A stretch of DNA of 64,000 nucleotides, taken from assembly GCA_028710605.1 (NCBI GenBank), contig JAQTTU010000001.1, positions 62,001 to 126,000 of the forward strand, in the 5' to 3' direction. Shown here in pieces: positions 28,468 through 37,691 of the stretch. The translations under genes were made by a program, and so were the position numbers. The number at the start of each line of letters is the position of its first letter. The stretch's first letter is position 1. The notes beneath the pieces are model-generated. The model had not been told where the DNA came from and made no database searches. It saw only the letters and a program-made list of their open reading frames with translations. Source of the stretch: Sideroxydans sp. Its GTDB lineage: Bacteria; Pseudomonadota; Gammaproteobacteria; Burkholderiales; Gallionellaceae.

Positions 28468-29141
28468 GCAGGGAAGAAATTAATCAGGGAGTGCTCGACC
28501 ACCCTGCCCACTTCCCACATCTTCACATCAGATCACTGGGCATGGTCGAATACGAACCGACCTGGCGCGCCATGCAGCGCTTCACCGCCGAGCGCACTGC
28601 TGATACCGCCGATGAAATCTGGCTGCTGCAACACCCGCCCACCTACACCCAAGGTCAGGCGGGCAAACCTGAACACTTGCTGCATCCGACATCCATTCCG
28701 GTGGTGAAAATTGATAGGGGCGGACAGATCACCTACCACGGCCCCGGCCAGATCGTGGCTTATCTGCTGCTCGATTTGCGTCGCTGGAAAATCAATGTGC
28801 GCCAACTGGTGCGCCTGATGGAACAAGCCGTGATAGCCCTGCTCGCGGAATACGGCGTGGCCGCCCATGGCCGCGAAGATGCGCCGGGAGTGTATGTGGA
28901 TGATGCAAAAATTGCCGCGCTGGGACTGAAAATCAAGAACAGTTGCAGCTACCACGGCCTGTCGTTCAACGTGGACATGGACCTGTCGCCCTTCGCCAAC
29001 ATCAACCCCTGCGGCTATCAGGGACTGCGCGTCACCCAAGCCATCGCCTGCGGCATCACCGTGCCGCTGGAAGAACTGCAAGCCGAACTCACGCAGAATC
29101 TGGTGCATGGTTTGCAGCGGCATTTGAGAAACTCTCTGTAG
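28464..29141 (+). CDS. lipB: Octanoyl-[ACP]:protein N-octanoyltransferase
   Basis: A 225-residue enzyme that moves octanoate from ACP to lipoyl domains. Motifs [21 protein letters not shown], Lys in [12 protein letters not shown] (K149) and the acyl-enzyme Cys C183 in NPCGYQGL. Full length with a short N-terminal extension. The partner lipA, often next to lipB, is not in this window; a long palindrome follows instead. Confidence 0.95.
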   Translation: MSREEINQGVLDHPAHFPHLHIRSLGMVEYEPTWRAMQRFTAERTADTADEIWLLQHPPTYTQGQAGKPEHLLHPTSIPVVKIDRGGQITYHGPGQIVAYLLLDLRRWKINVRQLVRLMEQAVIALLAEYGVAAHGREDAPGVYVDDAKIAALGLKIKNSCSYHGLSFNVDMDLSPFANINPCGYQGLRVTQAIACGITVPLEELQAELTQNLVHGLQRHLRNSL

Positions 29142-29191
29142 GAGCGAGCTTGCTCGCGAATGCGCATTCGCGAGCAAGCTCGCTCCTACAA
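29139..29191. repeat. Long palindromic repeat (GTAGGAGCGAGCTTGCTCGC type)
   Basis: Inverted arms GTAGGAGCGAGCTTGCTCGC / GCGAGCAAGCTCGCTCCTAC around AATGCGCATT. A second copy is at 60560-60611. It starts inside the lipB stop region and separates lipB from the convergent lexA, so it may also terminate transcription. Confidence 0.9.
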
Positions 29192-29200
29192 GGGGCTGAA

Positions 29201-29803
29201 CTACTTCCTATACTTGCGGATCAGCCCGACCAGAACCCCGAAAATCTCCAGCGTGCCCTGCGGGCGTATCACCGGATAAGCGGGATTTTCCGGGCGCAGC
29301 ACAAATTTGCCGCGCTCTTTATCCAGCGTCTTCAGCGTGAATTCGTTATCCACAATCGCCACCACGATGTCGCCGACATTCGCCAGATTGCGCTTCTCCA
29401 CCACCGCCACATCGCCGTCGTGAATGCCCGCGTTCATCATCGAATCGCCCTTCACCGTAATCAGCGTGGTCTTGGACGGCGTGTCGATCAGCATCTCGTC
29501 GATCACGAAATACTCGCCCTGCGTTTCGCTCACCGTCACCGGCATACCCGCCGGAACCGAAGATTCCGCCAATGGTCGCGCAAAAAACTGCCGCGTCGGA
29601 ATCCACATCCCATCCGGCGTGCGCTCCAGAAAACCCGCCTCGCCCAAGCGATCAAGAATCGCCTTCACCCAAGATTTGGACGCGATGCCGAACACCTCGC
29701 ACAGCGCGGCATACGAAGGAATACTTTTCCAGTCGGCGTAATAGTCTTGCAGCTTGGCAAGATATTCCGCGTCGCGGGATTGGGCGGGATTGGCATCGGA
29801 CAT
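29201..29803 (-). CDS. lexA: LexA-like SOS repressor (S24 autoprotease)
   Basis: A 200-residue repressor. N-terminal winged-helix part (IPSYAALCEVFGIASKSWVKAILDRLGEAGFLE), Ala85-Gly86 cleavage site in SSVPAGMPV, catalytic S121 in VKGDSMMNAGIHDGD and K158 in EFTLKTLD. Diverges from E. coli LexA in the DNA-binding part (shorter, ending in MWIPTRQFF). The ATG at 29803 is chosen over an upstream extension that runs through the promoter. An operator AGAACGCCCGTTCT lies in its own promoter, indicating autoregulation. Confidence 0.9.
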   Translation of the reverse strand: MSDANPAQSRDAEYLAKLQDYYADWKSIPSYAALCEVFGIASKSWVKAILDRLGEAGFLERTPDGMWIPTRQFFARPLAESSVPAGMPVTVSETQGEYFVIDEMLIDTPSKTTLITVKGDSMMNAGIHDGDVAVVEKRNLANVGDIVVAIVDNEFTLKTLDKERGKFVLRPENPAYPVIRPQGTLEIFGVLVGLIRKYRK

Positions 29804-29834
29804 GGCAGCACCTTCACAGAACGAACGTGCTGGT

Positions 29835-29863
29835 ATCGTAAAGAACGGGCGTTCTGTTGTCAA
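29835..29863 (-). promoter_or_regulatory. lexA promoter with operator in the spacer
   Basis: On the minus strand, -35 TTGACA (29858-29863), a 17-base spacer and -10 TACGAT (29835-29840). The spacer contains the dyad AGAACGCCCGTTCT (29842-29855), a GAAC-N4-GTTC box. The start codon is 32 bases after the -10. Confidence 0.8.
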
Positions 29864-29881
29864 CCAAATATCCAACTGCGT

Positions 29882-29911
29882 GGGAACGCCCGTCGATAGG
29901 CGTTCTACGTC
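29882..29911. repeat. REPIN-like element, single arm
   Basis: GAACGCCCGTCGATAGGCGTTC matches one arm of the dispersed family with several changes; it is itself a near dyad. Confidence 0.45.
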
Positions 29912-29966
29912 TTGCACTTGATGGAGAATGGCGTATCTATTGGCTTGCGATCAAATAGATCAAATG

Positions 29967-29997
29967 AAAAAACCCGCCGGATGCGGCGGGTTTTTTC
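29967..29997. terminator. Bidirectional terminator
   Basis: AAAAAA-CCCGCCG-GATG-CGGCGGG-TTTTTT, 14 bases beyond the ferredoxin stop on the minus strand. Confidence 0.9.
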
Positions 29998-30010
29998 GGG
30001 ATGCCGATGG

Positions 30011-30265
<255 letters not shown>

Positions 30266-30277
30266 TTATTACTCTCC

Positions 30278-30760
30278 TTAACGTAAATATTTTAGTTTCA
30301 TTTTTTCATCCACCAGCGGCGATACGAATTTGCTGACATCGCCGCCGAAGCGGGCGATCTCGCGCACCATGCTGGCGGAGATGAAGGTGTATTGCTCTGC
30401 CGGGGTGAGGAACACGGTCTCGACATCGGGGTGCAGGCTGCGGTTCATGCCCGCCATCTGGAACTCGTATTCGAAATCGGACACGGCGCGCAAGCCGCGC
30501 AACACAACGCGTGCGTTTTGCTTGCGCACGTAGTTCATCAGCAATTCGTCGAAGCCTTCGACCCTGACGTTATCGAAACTGGCGAACACTTCGCGCGCCA
30601 TCGCCACCCGCTCGTCCAGCGTGAACAGCGTCGCGCTGCGGCTGGCCGCGACGGCCACCACCACTTCGCCGAACAGTCCGGCAGCGCGGCGCACCACGTC
30701 CTCGTGCCCGCGCGTGATGGGATCGAACGTCCCCGGATAAACCACTCTGGTCATGCCCAT
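30278..30760 (-). CDS. coaD: Phosphopantetheine adenylyltransferase
   Basis: A 160-residue enzyme of coenzyme A synthesis. N-terminal [21 protein letters not shown] with the T/HxGH-type nucleotide motif, [20 protein letters not shown], and the C-terminal [22 protein letters not shown]. Standard length. The start at 30760 (MGMTRVV) has GGAAC spaced six bases; MTRVV at 30754 is equally possible. Overlaps the end of rsmD. Confidence 0.95.
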   Translation of the reverse strand: MGMTRVVYPGTFDPITRGHEDVVRRAAGLFGEVVVAVAASRSATLFTLDERVAMAREVFASFDNVRVEGFDELLMNYVRKQNARVVLRGLRAVSDFEYEFQMAGMNRSLHPDVETVFLTPAEQYTFISASMVREIARFGGDVSKFVSPLVDEKMKLKYLR

Positions 30761-31290
30761 ACGCGTTCCAATAATTGATAATGCACTGCGCCCGCACGCG
30801 CCCGCTTGACTACACGCCAGGCGGCATCCGGTTCGAACTCCGTCCCGCTTTCAACGTAAACCAAACCGCCCTGCGCCATGCTGTTTTGCAGCAGTGTCAA
30901 TAATTGGGGCAGGTAATCGCTATTAAAAGGGGGATCAAGAAAGACCACATCGAACAACCCGTTTTCTTGCCGGGCGAATTTTAGCCCATCCTCGCAGCGC
31001 AAAGCTACATTGCTCAACGCTAACTTCTTGATATTGGCCTGCAATACCTGATAAACCGTGCGGTTATTCTCCACCATGACCACCTGCGCCGCTTCGCGCG
31101 AAGCCGCCTCAAACCCCAACGCGCCGCTGCCCGCGAACAAGTCCAGACAACGCTTGCCGTAAAGGTTTTGCCCCAGCCAGTTGAACAGCGTTTCGCGCAC
31201 GCGATCCGGCGTGGGACGCAAGCCTTCGGCATCGGGGAACTCGATAAGGCGACTGCGGTGCGTGCCGCCTATGATGCGAACTTTGTTAAT
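30751..31290 (-). CDS. rsmD: 16S rRNA (guanine966-N2)-methyltransferase, apparent ATT start
   Basis: A 179-residue SAM methyltransferase of the small ribosomal subunit. Visible: [21 protein letters not shown] then [18 protein letters not shown] motif [18 protein letters not shown], and the catalytic DPPF in DVVFLDPPF. The conserved N-terminus is only included if translation begins at an ATT (31290) read as M, giving [14 protein letters not shown] Shine-Dalgarno sits eight bases before it, and an in-frame TGA lies eight codons upstream with no ATG/GTG/TTG between. A start at a later codon would lose about 23 conserved residues. Confidence 0.88.
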   Translation of the reverse strand: MNKVRIIGGTHRSRLIEFPDAEGLRPTPDRVRETLFNWLGQNLYGKRCLDLFAGSGALGFEAASREAAQVVMVENNRTVYQVLQANIKKLALSNVALRCEDGLKFARQENGLFDVVFLDPPFNSDYLPQLLTLLQNSMAQGGLVYVESGTEFEPDAAWRVVKRARAGAVHYQLLERVWA

Positions 31291-31315
31291 TTTATTTTCC
31301 TCAACTATTCAAACT

Positions 31316-31490
31316 CGTCATACCGGCGCATAACCAGCGACTTAGCTGGCGTAGTTTGCCAGCTTAGTCGAATGGCTAGTAGTTTCATCAGGCCGGTATC
31401 CAGACAATCAAAAAATTCCTTGCGGAGCAAGGACAACACCAAAGGCATGATACTTAAAACCGCTGGATACCGGCCTGCGCCGGTATGACG
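31316..31490. repeat. Inverted pair of a 28-bp repeat, one copy interrupted
   Basis: The right copy at 31463-31490 is CTGGATACCGG-CCTGCGCCGGTATGACG. Its inverse on the left is split: CGTCATACCGGCGCA at 31316-31330 and AGGCCGGTATCCAG at 31390-31403, with 59 unrelated bases between. The whole fills the gap between rsmD and the M16 gene. Confidence 0.85.
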
Positions 31491-31499
31491 GCTAAGTTG

Positions 31500-32798
31500 T
31501 TATTCCGGCGCGCCGACGATCACGGTCGCCATCGCATCAGGATCGATGCGGCGTTTGAACGCATCGCGGATCTGCTTGGTGGTGACCTTGTCCACTTGCG
31601 CGGTGAAGTCATCCAGATAAGTCAGCGGCAACTGGTAGAAACCGATCACGCTCAGGTAATCCAGAATTTTTTTGTTGCTGTCGATGCGTAGCGGAAAACC
31701 GCCGATGATATTTTGTTTGGCGGCGATCAATTCTTTTTCGGTCACGCCTTTTTCCACGAAGGTGGCGAGAATTTCGCGCACCAGTTTCAGCGCTTCGTCC
31801 GCCTGTTCTTTCTTGGTCTGCAACCCGATCTGGAACGCGCCCGGTTGTTGCATGGGCATAAAGTAGCTGTACACGCTGTACGCCATGCCGCGTTTCTCGC
31901 GCACTTCGTCCATCAGGCGCGACACAAAACCGCCGCCGCCCAGAATATAGTTGCCGACATACAACGGAAAATAATCGGGATCGTTGCGCGCGATGCCCGG
32001 CGCGCCGATCAGGATGTGGCTTTGGCTGGCGGGATGTGCGATGCGTTGTTCGCTCGCGCTGATCTTTCTGTTCACTTGCGGCAGCAGAACCGCTGCGCCG
32101 CCCTGCGGCAGATTGGCGGTCAATTGCTGCGCGATGGCTTCGGCCTGTTGCCGCGTCATGTCGCCCATCAATGCCACCACGGCGGCTTTCGCGCTGTAAT
32201 GCGTGCGATAGAAATTTTCCAGATCGGCGCGCTGGATTTTTTCCACGTCGGAAACTTCTTCCTGCCAGCCGTAGGGATGCGTGCCGAACACCGCTTTGCC
32301 GAACGCTTTCCCGGACAAATATTCCGGCTTGGTTTCGGCTTCTTTCAATCCGGCGATCATGCTGGTCTTTTCGCGCGCCAGCACCGCTTCCGGGAACAGC
32401 GGTTGCTGCAACACGCGCGCCAAAATATCCAGCGCGGCATCGCGTTCGGCGGCGCTGCTCAAAGTGCGCAATGATATGGAAGCGCGATCCGTATCAAAGC
32501 TGCCGCCCAACTGCGCGCCGGTGTCGGCCATCTTGCGCGCGATGTCGTCCTCGCTCAAACCTTGAACGCCGGAGTCCAGCAAACTGTGGGTGAAACCGGC
32601 CACGCCGATTTTGTTCGCGTCGTCGTAAGCGTTGCCTGCGGGAAAACTTACCGCCACATCCAGCATCGGCAAGTCGTGGTCTTCCACGAAATAGACTTGC
32701 GCGCCGCTGGCGGATTGCCAGTGCTGGATATGCGGCGTAGCGAACGCGCTGAAAGATAGGCAGCACAGCGCAATCATCGGAATCAGTTTAGTGCGCAT
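31500..32798 (-). CDS. M16-family peptidase-like protein, inactive-type subunit
   Basis: A 432-residue exported protein (signal peptide MRTKLIPMIALCCLSFSAFA). M16 fold throughout (LDVAVSFPAGNAYDDANKIGVAGF; later AHPASQSHILIGAPGIARND and GGGGFVSRLMDEVREKRGMAYSVYSYF), but the zinc motif HxxEH is replaced by THSLLDSG. It likely pairs with the adjacent active M16 protein, as in PqqL/MPP-like heterodimers. Its ATG lies 11 bases inside the upstream gene. Confidence 0.9.
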   Translation of the reverse strand: MRTKLIPMIALCCLSFSAFATPHIQHWQSASGAQVYFVEDHDLPMLDVAVSFPAGNAYDDANKIGVAGFTHSLLDSGVQGLSEDDIARKMADTGAQLGGSFDTDRASISLRTLSSAAERDAALDILARVLQQPLFPEAVLAREKTSMIAGLKEAETKPEYLSGKAFGKAVFGTHPYGWQEEVSDVEKIQRADLENFYRTHYSAKAAVVALMGDMTRQQAEAIAQQLTANLPQGGAAVLLPQVNRKISASEQRIAHPASQSHILIGAPGIARNDPDYFPLYVGNYILGGGGFVSRLMDEVREKRGMAYSVYSYFMPMQQPGAFQIGLQTKKEQADEALKLVREILATFVEKGVTEKELIAAKQNIIGGFPLRIDSNKKILDYLSVIGFYQLPLTYLDDFTAQVDKVTTKQIRDAFKRRIDPDAMATVIVGAPE

Positions 32799-34143
32799 GA
32801 GCCGCGCCTCCTTTTGCTTGTTTGTTCTTGTCGGTGAGCGGTTGCGGGTCCAGCACCGCCACCGTCAGATGGTCGTCCTGCAAAATATCGCGCGCCACGT
32901 CCTGCACTTGCTGCGCGGTGACGGCCTGCAATTTTTTCAGCATCACGGGAATGTCGCGGTACGACATGCCTATGCTTTCCATCTGGCCGATTTGCATCGC
33001 CTGATAAAACACGGAATCGAGTTTATAAACTTCGGCGGCGGTGACTTGCGCGCGCACGCGCTTCAACTCTTCCTCGCTCACGCCATCGCGCACCACGGCT
33101 TGCAGTTGCGCGCGGATCGCGGCTTCCAGTTCGGCCACGGTCTTGCCGGTAGCGGGTGTTCCGTCCAGGGTGAACAGCGACGGGCCGCGCGCGGTGCTGT
33201 CGTAACCCGCCCCCACGCTGATGGCGATTTGCTGTTCGCGCACCAGCGCTTTGTTCAGGCGCGCCGATTCGTTGCCGTCCAGCACGCCGGCCAATACCGA
33301 CAAGGCGTAAGGCTTCCAGTCTTTTTCCACATCGTGCAAAGTCGGCGCTTGATAGGCCATGATGAAATACGGCAACTCCGCAGGCGCTTTAACCGTAATG
33401 CGCTTGATGCCCAGTTGCGGCTGTTCGCCGCTGGGTTTGCGTTGCAGTCGCTTGCCCGCAGGAATGCCGCCGTAATAGCGCTGCGCCAAAGCGAACACCG
33501 CTTTGGCATCCACATCGCCCGCAATCACCAGCGTCGCGTTGTCAGGTTCGTACCAGGATTTGTACCAGTCCCGCGCATCGGCAGCGGTCATGTGTTCCAG
33601 ATCGTTCATCCAGCCGATCACCGGATTGTGGTACGGGTGTTCCTGATATGCCGTGGCCATCATCCGCTCTTCCATCAGCGCATGCGCGTCGTCGTCGGTG
33701 CGCCAGCGCCGCTCTTCCATTACCACTTTGATCTCTTTGCCGAACTCCTCTTGGCTGATGTCCAGATTGTGCATGCGGTCGGCTTCCAGCTTCATCGCCA
33801 GCGGCAATTGCGATTTGTGCAATTGCTGGAAATAGGCGGTGTAGTCATAGCTGGTAAACGCGTTTTCGCGCCCGCCCGCCGCCGCGATACGGCGCGAGAA
33901 CTCGCCCGCCGGAACGGACTTCGTACCCTTGAACATCATGTGTTCCAGCAAGTGCGCCACCCCGGTCGTGCCGGTTTTTTCGTCCATGCTGCCCGCGTGA
34001 TACCAGATTTGCTGCACCACGGTAGGGGCGCGGTGGTCTTCCTTGACGATAACTTTCAGCCCGTTGGACAGAGTCTTCTCGAACACTTCAGCCTGCGCGG
34101 CGCTAGCCAGCAACAGGCACAACAACAGCGAATAAAATCTCAT
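32788..34143 (-). CDS. M16-family zinc metallopeptidase, active subunit
   Basis: A 451-residue exported protease (signal peptide MRFYSLLLCLLLASAAQA). Zinc motif HLLEH in TGVAHLLEHMMFKGT, with the downstream Glu in KEIKVVMEERRWRTDDDAHALME. Followed by the R/Y substrate-binding region typical of the family. It is the first gene of the pair, divergent from ftsY with 67 bases between. Periplasmic peptide degradation is inferred. Confidence 0.92.
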   Translation of the reverse strand: MRFYSLLLCLLLASAAQAEVFEKTLSNGLKVIVKEDHRAPTVVQQIWYHAGSMDEKTGTTGVAHLLEHMMFKGTKSVPAGEFSRRIAAAGGRENAFTSYDYTAYFQQLHKSQLPLAMKLEADRMHNLDISQEEFGKEIKVVMEERRWRTDDDAHALMEERMMATAYQEHPYHNPVIGWMNDLEHMTAADARDWYKSWYEPDNATLVIAGDVDAKAVFALAQRYYGGIPAGKRLQRKPSGEQPQLGIKRITVKAPAELPYFIMAYQAPTLHDVEKDWKPYALSVLAGVLDGNESARLNKALVREQQIAISVGAGYDSTARGPSLFTLDGTPATGKTVAELEAAIRAQLQAVVRDGVSEEELKRVRAQVTAAEVYKLDSVFYQAMQIGQMESIGMSYRDIPVMLKKLQAVTAQQVQDVARDILQDDHLTVAVLDPQPLTDKNKQAKGGAAHAH

Positions 34144-34210
34144 GAACTTTGCCCCGAAACGTTAAAATGCGCGCGCATTATCCGACATTCCATCAAAGAA
34201 TTCCCGAGCC

Positions 34211-35164
34211 ATGTTCAGTTTCCTGAAAAAGAAATCCGCAACAGACAATGCCCCTGACGACAGCTGGGTCGCCCGTTTAAAAGCCGGACTGGCGCGAACC
34301 GGTGGACAGCTCGCCAGCCTGCTGGTTCCCGGCGGCAAAATCGACGACGACCTCTACGAAGAACTGGAAACCATCCTCATCACCGCCGACGTGGGCATGG
34401 ATGCCACGCGCACACTGCTGGCCGATGTGCGCCGCCAAGTGAAGGAGCAACACCTGACGGAAGCAGGCCAGTTGAAAAATGCGCTGGCGCATGCGCTGCT
34501 CAAGCTGTTGCAACCTCTCGCGCAACCTTTGCTGACCGACAACCATAACCCCTTTGTCATCATGCTGTGCGGCGTGAACGGCGCGGGCAAGACCACCTCC
34601 ATCGGCAAGCTGGCGAAGCATTTTCAGGGGCAGGGCAAATCGGTTTTGCTGGCGGCGGGCGACACCTTCCGCGCCGCCGCACGCGAACAACTGATGGAAT
34701 GGGGCGCGCGCAATAATGTGACGGTCATCGCGCAACAAAGCGGCGACGCGGCAGCGGTGATCTACGACGCGGTGCAGGCCGCCCAAGCGCGCGGCATCGA
34801 CGTGGTGCTGGCGGATACCGCAGGACGTTTGACCACGCAAGCGCACCTGATGGAAGAGATCAAAAAAGTGAAACGCGTTATCGCCAAAGCCATGCCCGAC
34901 GCGCCGCATGAAGTGTTGCTGGTGCTGGATGCCAACACCGGACAAAACGCGCTGTCGCAAGTCAAAGCCTTCGGCGACGCGCTGGATGTGAGCGGGCTGG
35001 TGCTGACCAAACTCGACGGCACGGCCAAAGGCGGCGTGATTGCCGCCATTGCCAAAGCTCATCCGATTCCGGTGCGCTTCATCGGCGTGGGCGAAGGACT
35101 GGACGATCTGAGGCCGTTTGTGGCGGAGGAGTTTGTGGCGGCGTTGCTTGGACTGGAAAGTTAA
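34211..35164 (+). CDS. ftsY: Signal recognition particle receptor FtsY
   Basis: A 317-residue SRP-GTPase that docks ribosome-SRP complexes at the membrane. Short N-terminal A domain, N domain with DLYEELETILITADVGMDAT, G1 GVNGAGKTTSIGKLA, the insertion box DTFRAAAREQL, G3 DTAGR, G4 TKLDGTAKGG, and the C-terminal FIGVGEGLDDLRPF. Short acidic region compared with E. coli, as in other betaproteobacteria. Upstream of ftsE-ftsX. Confidence 0.97.
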   Translation: MFSFLKKKSATDNAPDDSWVARLKAGLARTGGQLASLLVPGGKIDDDLYEELETILITADVGMDATRTLLADVRRQVKEQHLTEAGQLKNALAHALLKLLQPLAQPLLTDNHNPFVIMLCGVNGAGKTTSIGKLAKHFQGQGKSVLLAAGDTFRAAAREQLMEWGARNNVTVIAQQSGDAAAVIYDAVQAAQARGIDVVLADTAGRLTTQAHLMEEIKKVKRVIAKAMPDAPHEVLLVLDANTGQNALSQVKAFGDALDVSGLVLTKLDGTAKGGVIAAIAKAHPIPVRFIGVGEGLDDLRPFVAEEFVAALLGLES

Positions 35165-35180
35165 CTTCAAATCATTTTTT

Positions 35181-35341
35181 GCCACAGAGATCACAGAGGA
35201 CACAGAGATGACAGCGCCTACTCACACTTCCGCAGCTCCAAATATTGAGGCGATTTTCTCTGTGAACTCTGTACCCGCAAGGGGTAGGCCGTGGTTGTAC
35301 GGGGCTAAAGCCCCAACAACACACGCACTGCCCTCTGTGGC
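35181..35341. repeat. Intergenic inverted-repeat element, CACAGAG type
   Basis: GCCACAGAG with repeated ACAGAG units on the left and CTCTGTGGC on the right, plus an inner TTCTCTGTG. A small GGGGCTAAAGCCCC hairpin lies inside. It fills the ftsY-ftsE gap. Similar constructions are at 46898-46996, 48531-48650 and 58150-58228. Confidence 0.65.
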
Positions 35342-35357
35342 TAAATAGATTTTAATA

Positions 35358-36011
35358 ATGATCAAATTCAACCAAGTCTATAAACGCTATCCCGGCGGCC
35401 ACGAAGCGCTGAAGAACTTGAGCTTCGACATCGCCGAAGGCGAAATGGTGTATCTCACCGGGCATTCCGGCGCGGGCAAAAGCACGCTGCTCAAACTCAT
35501 CGCCGCCATCGAACGCCCCACCAGCGGCAGCGTGCTGGTCAAAGGGCAGAACATCCGCTCCATCAAACCCGCCGCAATCCCGCAGCTGCGCCGCAACCTC
35601 GGGCTGATTTTTCAAGACCACAAATTGTTGTTCGACCGCAGCGCTTTCGACAACGTGATGTTGCCGTTACAAATCTGCGGCTTCGATCCCCGCGAATCGG
35701 CCAAGCGCGTGCGCGCCGCGCTGGACAAGGTCGGCCTGCTGGAACGCGAAAAAGCCAATCCCATCGCGCTCTCCGGCGGCGAACAGCAACGCCTGTGCAT
35801 CGCACGCGCCATCGTCAACCGCCCCACCATGCTGCTGGCGGACGAGCCCACCGGCAACCTCGACAGCGAGTATGCCAACGAGATCATGAATATCTTCAAA
35901 TCGTTCCATCAGGTCGGCGTGACGCTGCTCGTCTCGACCCACGACGAGAACATCCTGCGCCAATTCCCGGCACGCGCGCTGCATCTGAACAAAGGGGAAC
36001 TACAGGCATGA
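35358..36011 (+). CDS. ftsE: Cell-division ATP-binding protein FtsE
   Basis: A 217-residue ABC ATPase partner of FtsX, coupling septal peptidoglycan hydrolysis to division. Walker [10 protein letters not shown] (35-43), Q-loop in LIFQDHKLL, signature LSGGEQQR, Walker [13 protein letters not shown] and H-loop in VSTHDE. ATGA overlap with ftsX. Confidence 0.96.
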   Translation: MIKFNQVYKRYPGGHEALKNLSFDIAEGEMVYLTGHSGAGKSTLLKLIAAIERPTSGSVLVKGQNIRSIKPAAIPQLRRNLGLIFQDHKLLFDRSAFDNVMLPLQICGFDPRESAKRVRAALDKVGLLEREKANPIALSGGEQQRLCIARAIVNRPTMLLADEPTGNLDSEYANEIMNIFKSFHQVGVTLLVSTHDENILRQFPARALHLNKGELQA

Positions 36012-36913
36012 AAACGCTGCTAGAACATCTGCGCGTATTGCGCCACACGCTGCAACGCCTGCTGCTCACCCCCAATGCGACGCTGCTCAACATCCTCATC
36101 ATCGGCATCGCGCTGAGTTTGCCGGTCGGCGGTTATGTGCTGCTGAAAAGCGTGCAGTTGCTGGGTGCTCAAATCTCGGGCACTCCTCAGATCAGCGTGT
36201 TCCTCGCCACCGGCACCAGCGATGGCGACATCGAACGCATTGGCGACAAACTCAAACAGCACGCCGCCATCCAGCGCATCGAATTCGTGCCGCGCGCATT
36301 GGCATTGAAGAAATTGCAGCAAAGCAGCGGGCTGTCCGACGTGATTGGCGGGCTCTCGCAAAACCCGTTGCCGGATGCATTCATCATCTACCCCAAAGAC
36401 GACAGCGTTGCCGCGCTCGAAGCGCTGCGCGATGAACTGAACGCATGGCAACATTTCGAGCATGTGCAGCTCGACTCGGCGTGGATTCACAAGCTGGAGG
36501 CGCTGCTGAATTTCGGCCGCACGGCGGTCGCCATCCTGGCCGCGCTGCTGAGCTTCGCCCTCATCGCCATTACCTTCAACACCATCCGTTTGCAGATACT
36601 CACCCGCCGCGAAGAAATCGAAGTGTCCAAACTCATAGGCGCGACCGATGCCTTCATCCGCCGCCCCTTCCTCTACTTCGGCCTCACCCAAGGCCTGCTG
36701 GGCGGCATCGCCGCGTGGCTGCTGGTCGCCGCCAGCCTGCAATTGCTCAACTATCAGGTCGGCGCACTCGCCCAACTCTACGCCAGCAACTTCAGCCTGC
36801 AACACCTTTCGGCTGGTGACAGCCTGACGCTGTTGGGATTCTCCGCCTATCTGGGATGGCTGGGCGCATGGTTCTCGGTGTCGCAACATTTGTGGCAGAT
36901 CGAGCCGCGCTAA
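36008..36913 (+). CDS. ftsX: Cell-division membrane protein FtsX
   Basis: A 301-residue membrane protein with four predicted membrane segments: NILIIGIALSLPVGGYVLL, then AVAILAALLSFALIAITF, GLLGGIAAWLLVAASLQLL and LLGFSAYLGWLGAWF. A periplasmic extracellular loop (GTPQISVFLATGTSDGDIER...) and the conserved cytoplasmic REEIEVSKLIGATDAFIRRPF complete the family pattern. The start is the ATG overlapping the ftsE stop. Confidence 0.95.
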   Translation: MKTLLEHLRVLRHTLQRLLLTPNATLLNILIIGIALSLPVGGYVLLKSVQLLGAQISGTPQISVFLATGTSDGDIERIGDKLKQHAAIQRIEFVPRALALKKLQQSSGLSDVIGGLSQNPLPDAFIIYPKDDSVAALEALRDELNAWQHFEHVQLDSAWIHKLEALLNFGRTAVAILAALLSFALIAITFNTIRLQILTRREEIEVSKLIGATDAFIRRPFLYFGLTQGLLGGIAAWLLVAASLQLLNYQVGALAQLYASNFSLQHLSAGDSLTLLGFSAYLGWLGAWFSVSQHLWQIEPR

Positions 36914-37072
36914 TCGGCTCCCTTCTTCCCCAATTTTAAGAAATCTCGCTGCTCTATCTCGGTTGTTTTGTAAGCAAAGCTCCACATCACTCCCCATTTC
37001 GGGTATCTTTCGATATACAAAGATCGCCGCGCATCAGGCTTAAGCCAGCGACCAAATTACACAGGGGGTAAC

Positions 37073-37528
37073 ATGGCACGTATTGAGTGGACTCAAGAGT
37101 TTGAAATTGGCATCCCGGTTCTCGACACGCAGCAGCGATTATTTGTCGAATTTATTAACGAACTGGACGAAGCCTGCCGAACGGATGACTTGACCAAGAC
37201 CAATCGTGTGATGGAAAACTTGCTGCACTATACGGTGACTCATTTCGAACTTGAGGAGGAGTTGCTGGAGAAGGCCGAATATCCTTACCTGAAAGCCCAC
37301 CGGCGCGTTCATGAAGTGTTCATGAAAAAAGTTTCGGAACTCCGTGGACGTTCCATCAAAGGCGAAAATATTTCAACCGATTTGCTGGAACTGCTTAAGG
37401 GTTGGCTGAAAAGCCATATCCAAAGAGAAGATCACGATTATGTCGAGACGTTAAAAAAGATTACCGAAAGCAAGGATGCCGAAGTTTCCAGCTGGCTGGG
37501 AGCCAAGATAAAACAATTTATGTCCTGA
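37073..37528 (+). CDS. Bacteriohemerythrin-like protein lacking the first His ligand
   Basis: A 151-residue four-helix protein. Diiron ligand pattern H57, E61 (THFELEEELL), H76 and H80 (KAHRRVHEVF), and H115 and D120 (SHIQREDHDY). The first-helix ligand, normally QH in D-x-QH-x2-L, reads LDTQQRLFVEFIN, so Q21 replaces the His. Oxygen binding or redox sensing is the usual role; with six of seven ligands the site may still form with altered chemistry. AGGGGG ribosome site upstream. Monocistronic between ftsX and rpoH. Confidence 0.85.
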   Translation: MARIEWTQEFEIGIPVLDTQQRLFVEFINELDEACRTDDLTKTNRVMENLLHYTVTHFELEEELLEKAEYPYLKAHRRVHEVFMKKVSELRGRSIKGENISTDLLELLKGWLKSHIQREDHDYVETLKKITESKDAEVSSWLGAKIKQFMS

Positions 37529-37564
37529 ATGCCGGGGCACAGTCAGCCGACTTCCCCGCAATCC

Positions 37565-37584
37565 GCAACGATAGGCGATCTGCA
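37565..37584. repeat. REPIN-like element, single arm
   Basis: GCAACGATAGGCGATCTGC resembles one arm of the dispersed family (ATAGGCGATCT core); no second arm is visible. Confidence 0.45.
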
Positions 37585-37691
37585 ACACACTCCGGCTGTA
37601 GAGTGCCATATTTCCTGCCTTGCCATTAATTGTTGTACTACGACCTTCACAATCAGCCGATCAAACCATTTTCTGCGAACTTTTTCCCGTG

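Noticed and set aside
32791-34257. Open frame of 488 codons on the + strand opposite the M16 peptidase
   Set aside because: Antisense to a full-length M16 gene with HLLEH motif and signal peptide; no domain pattern of its own.
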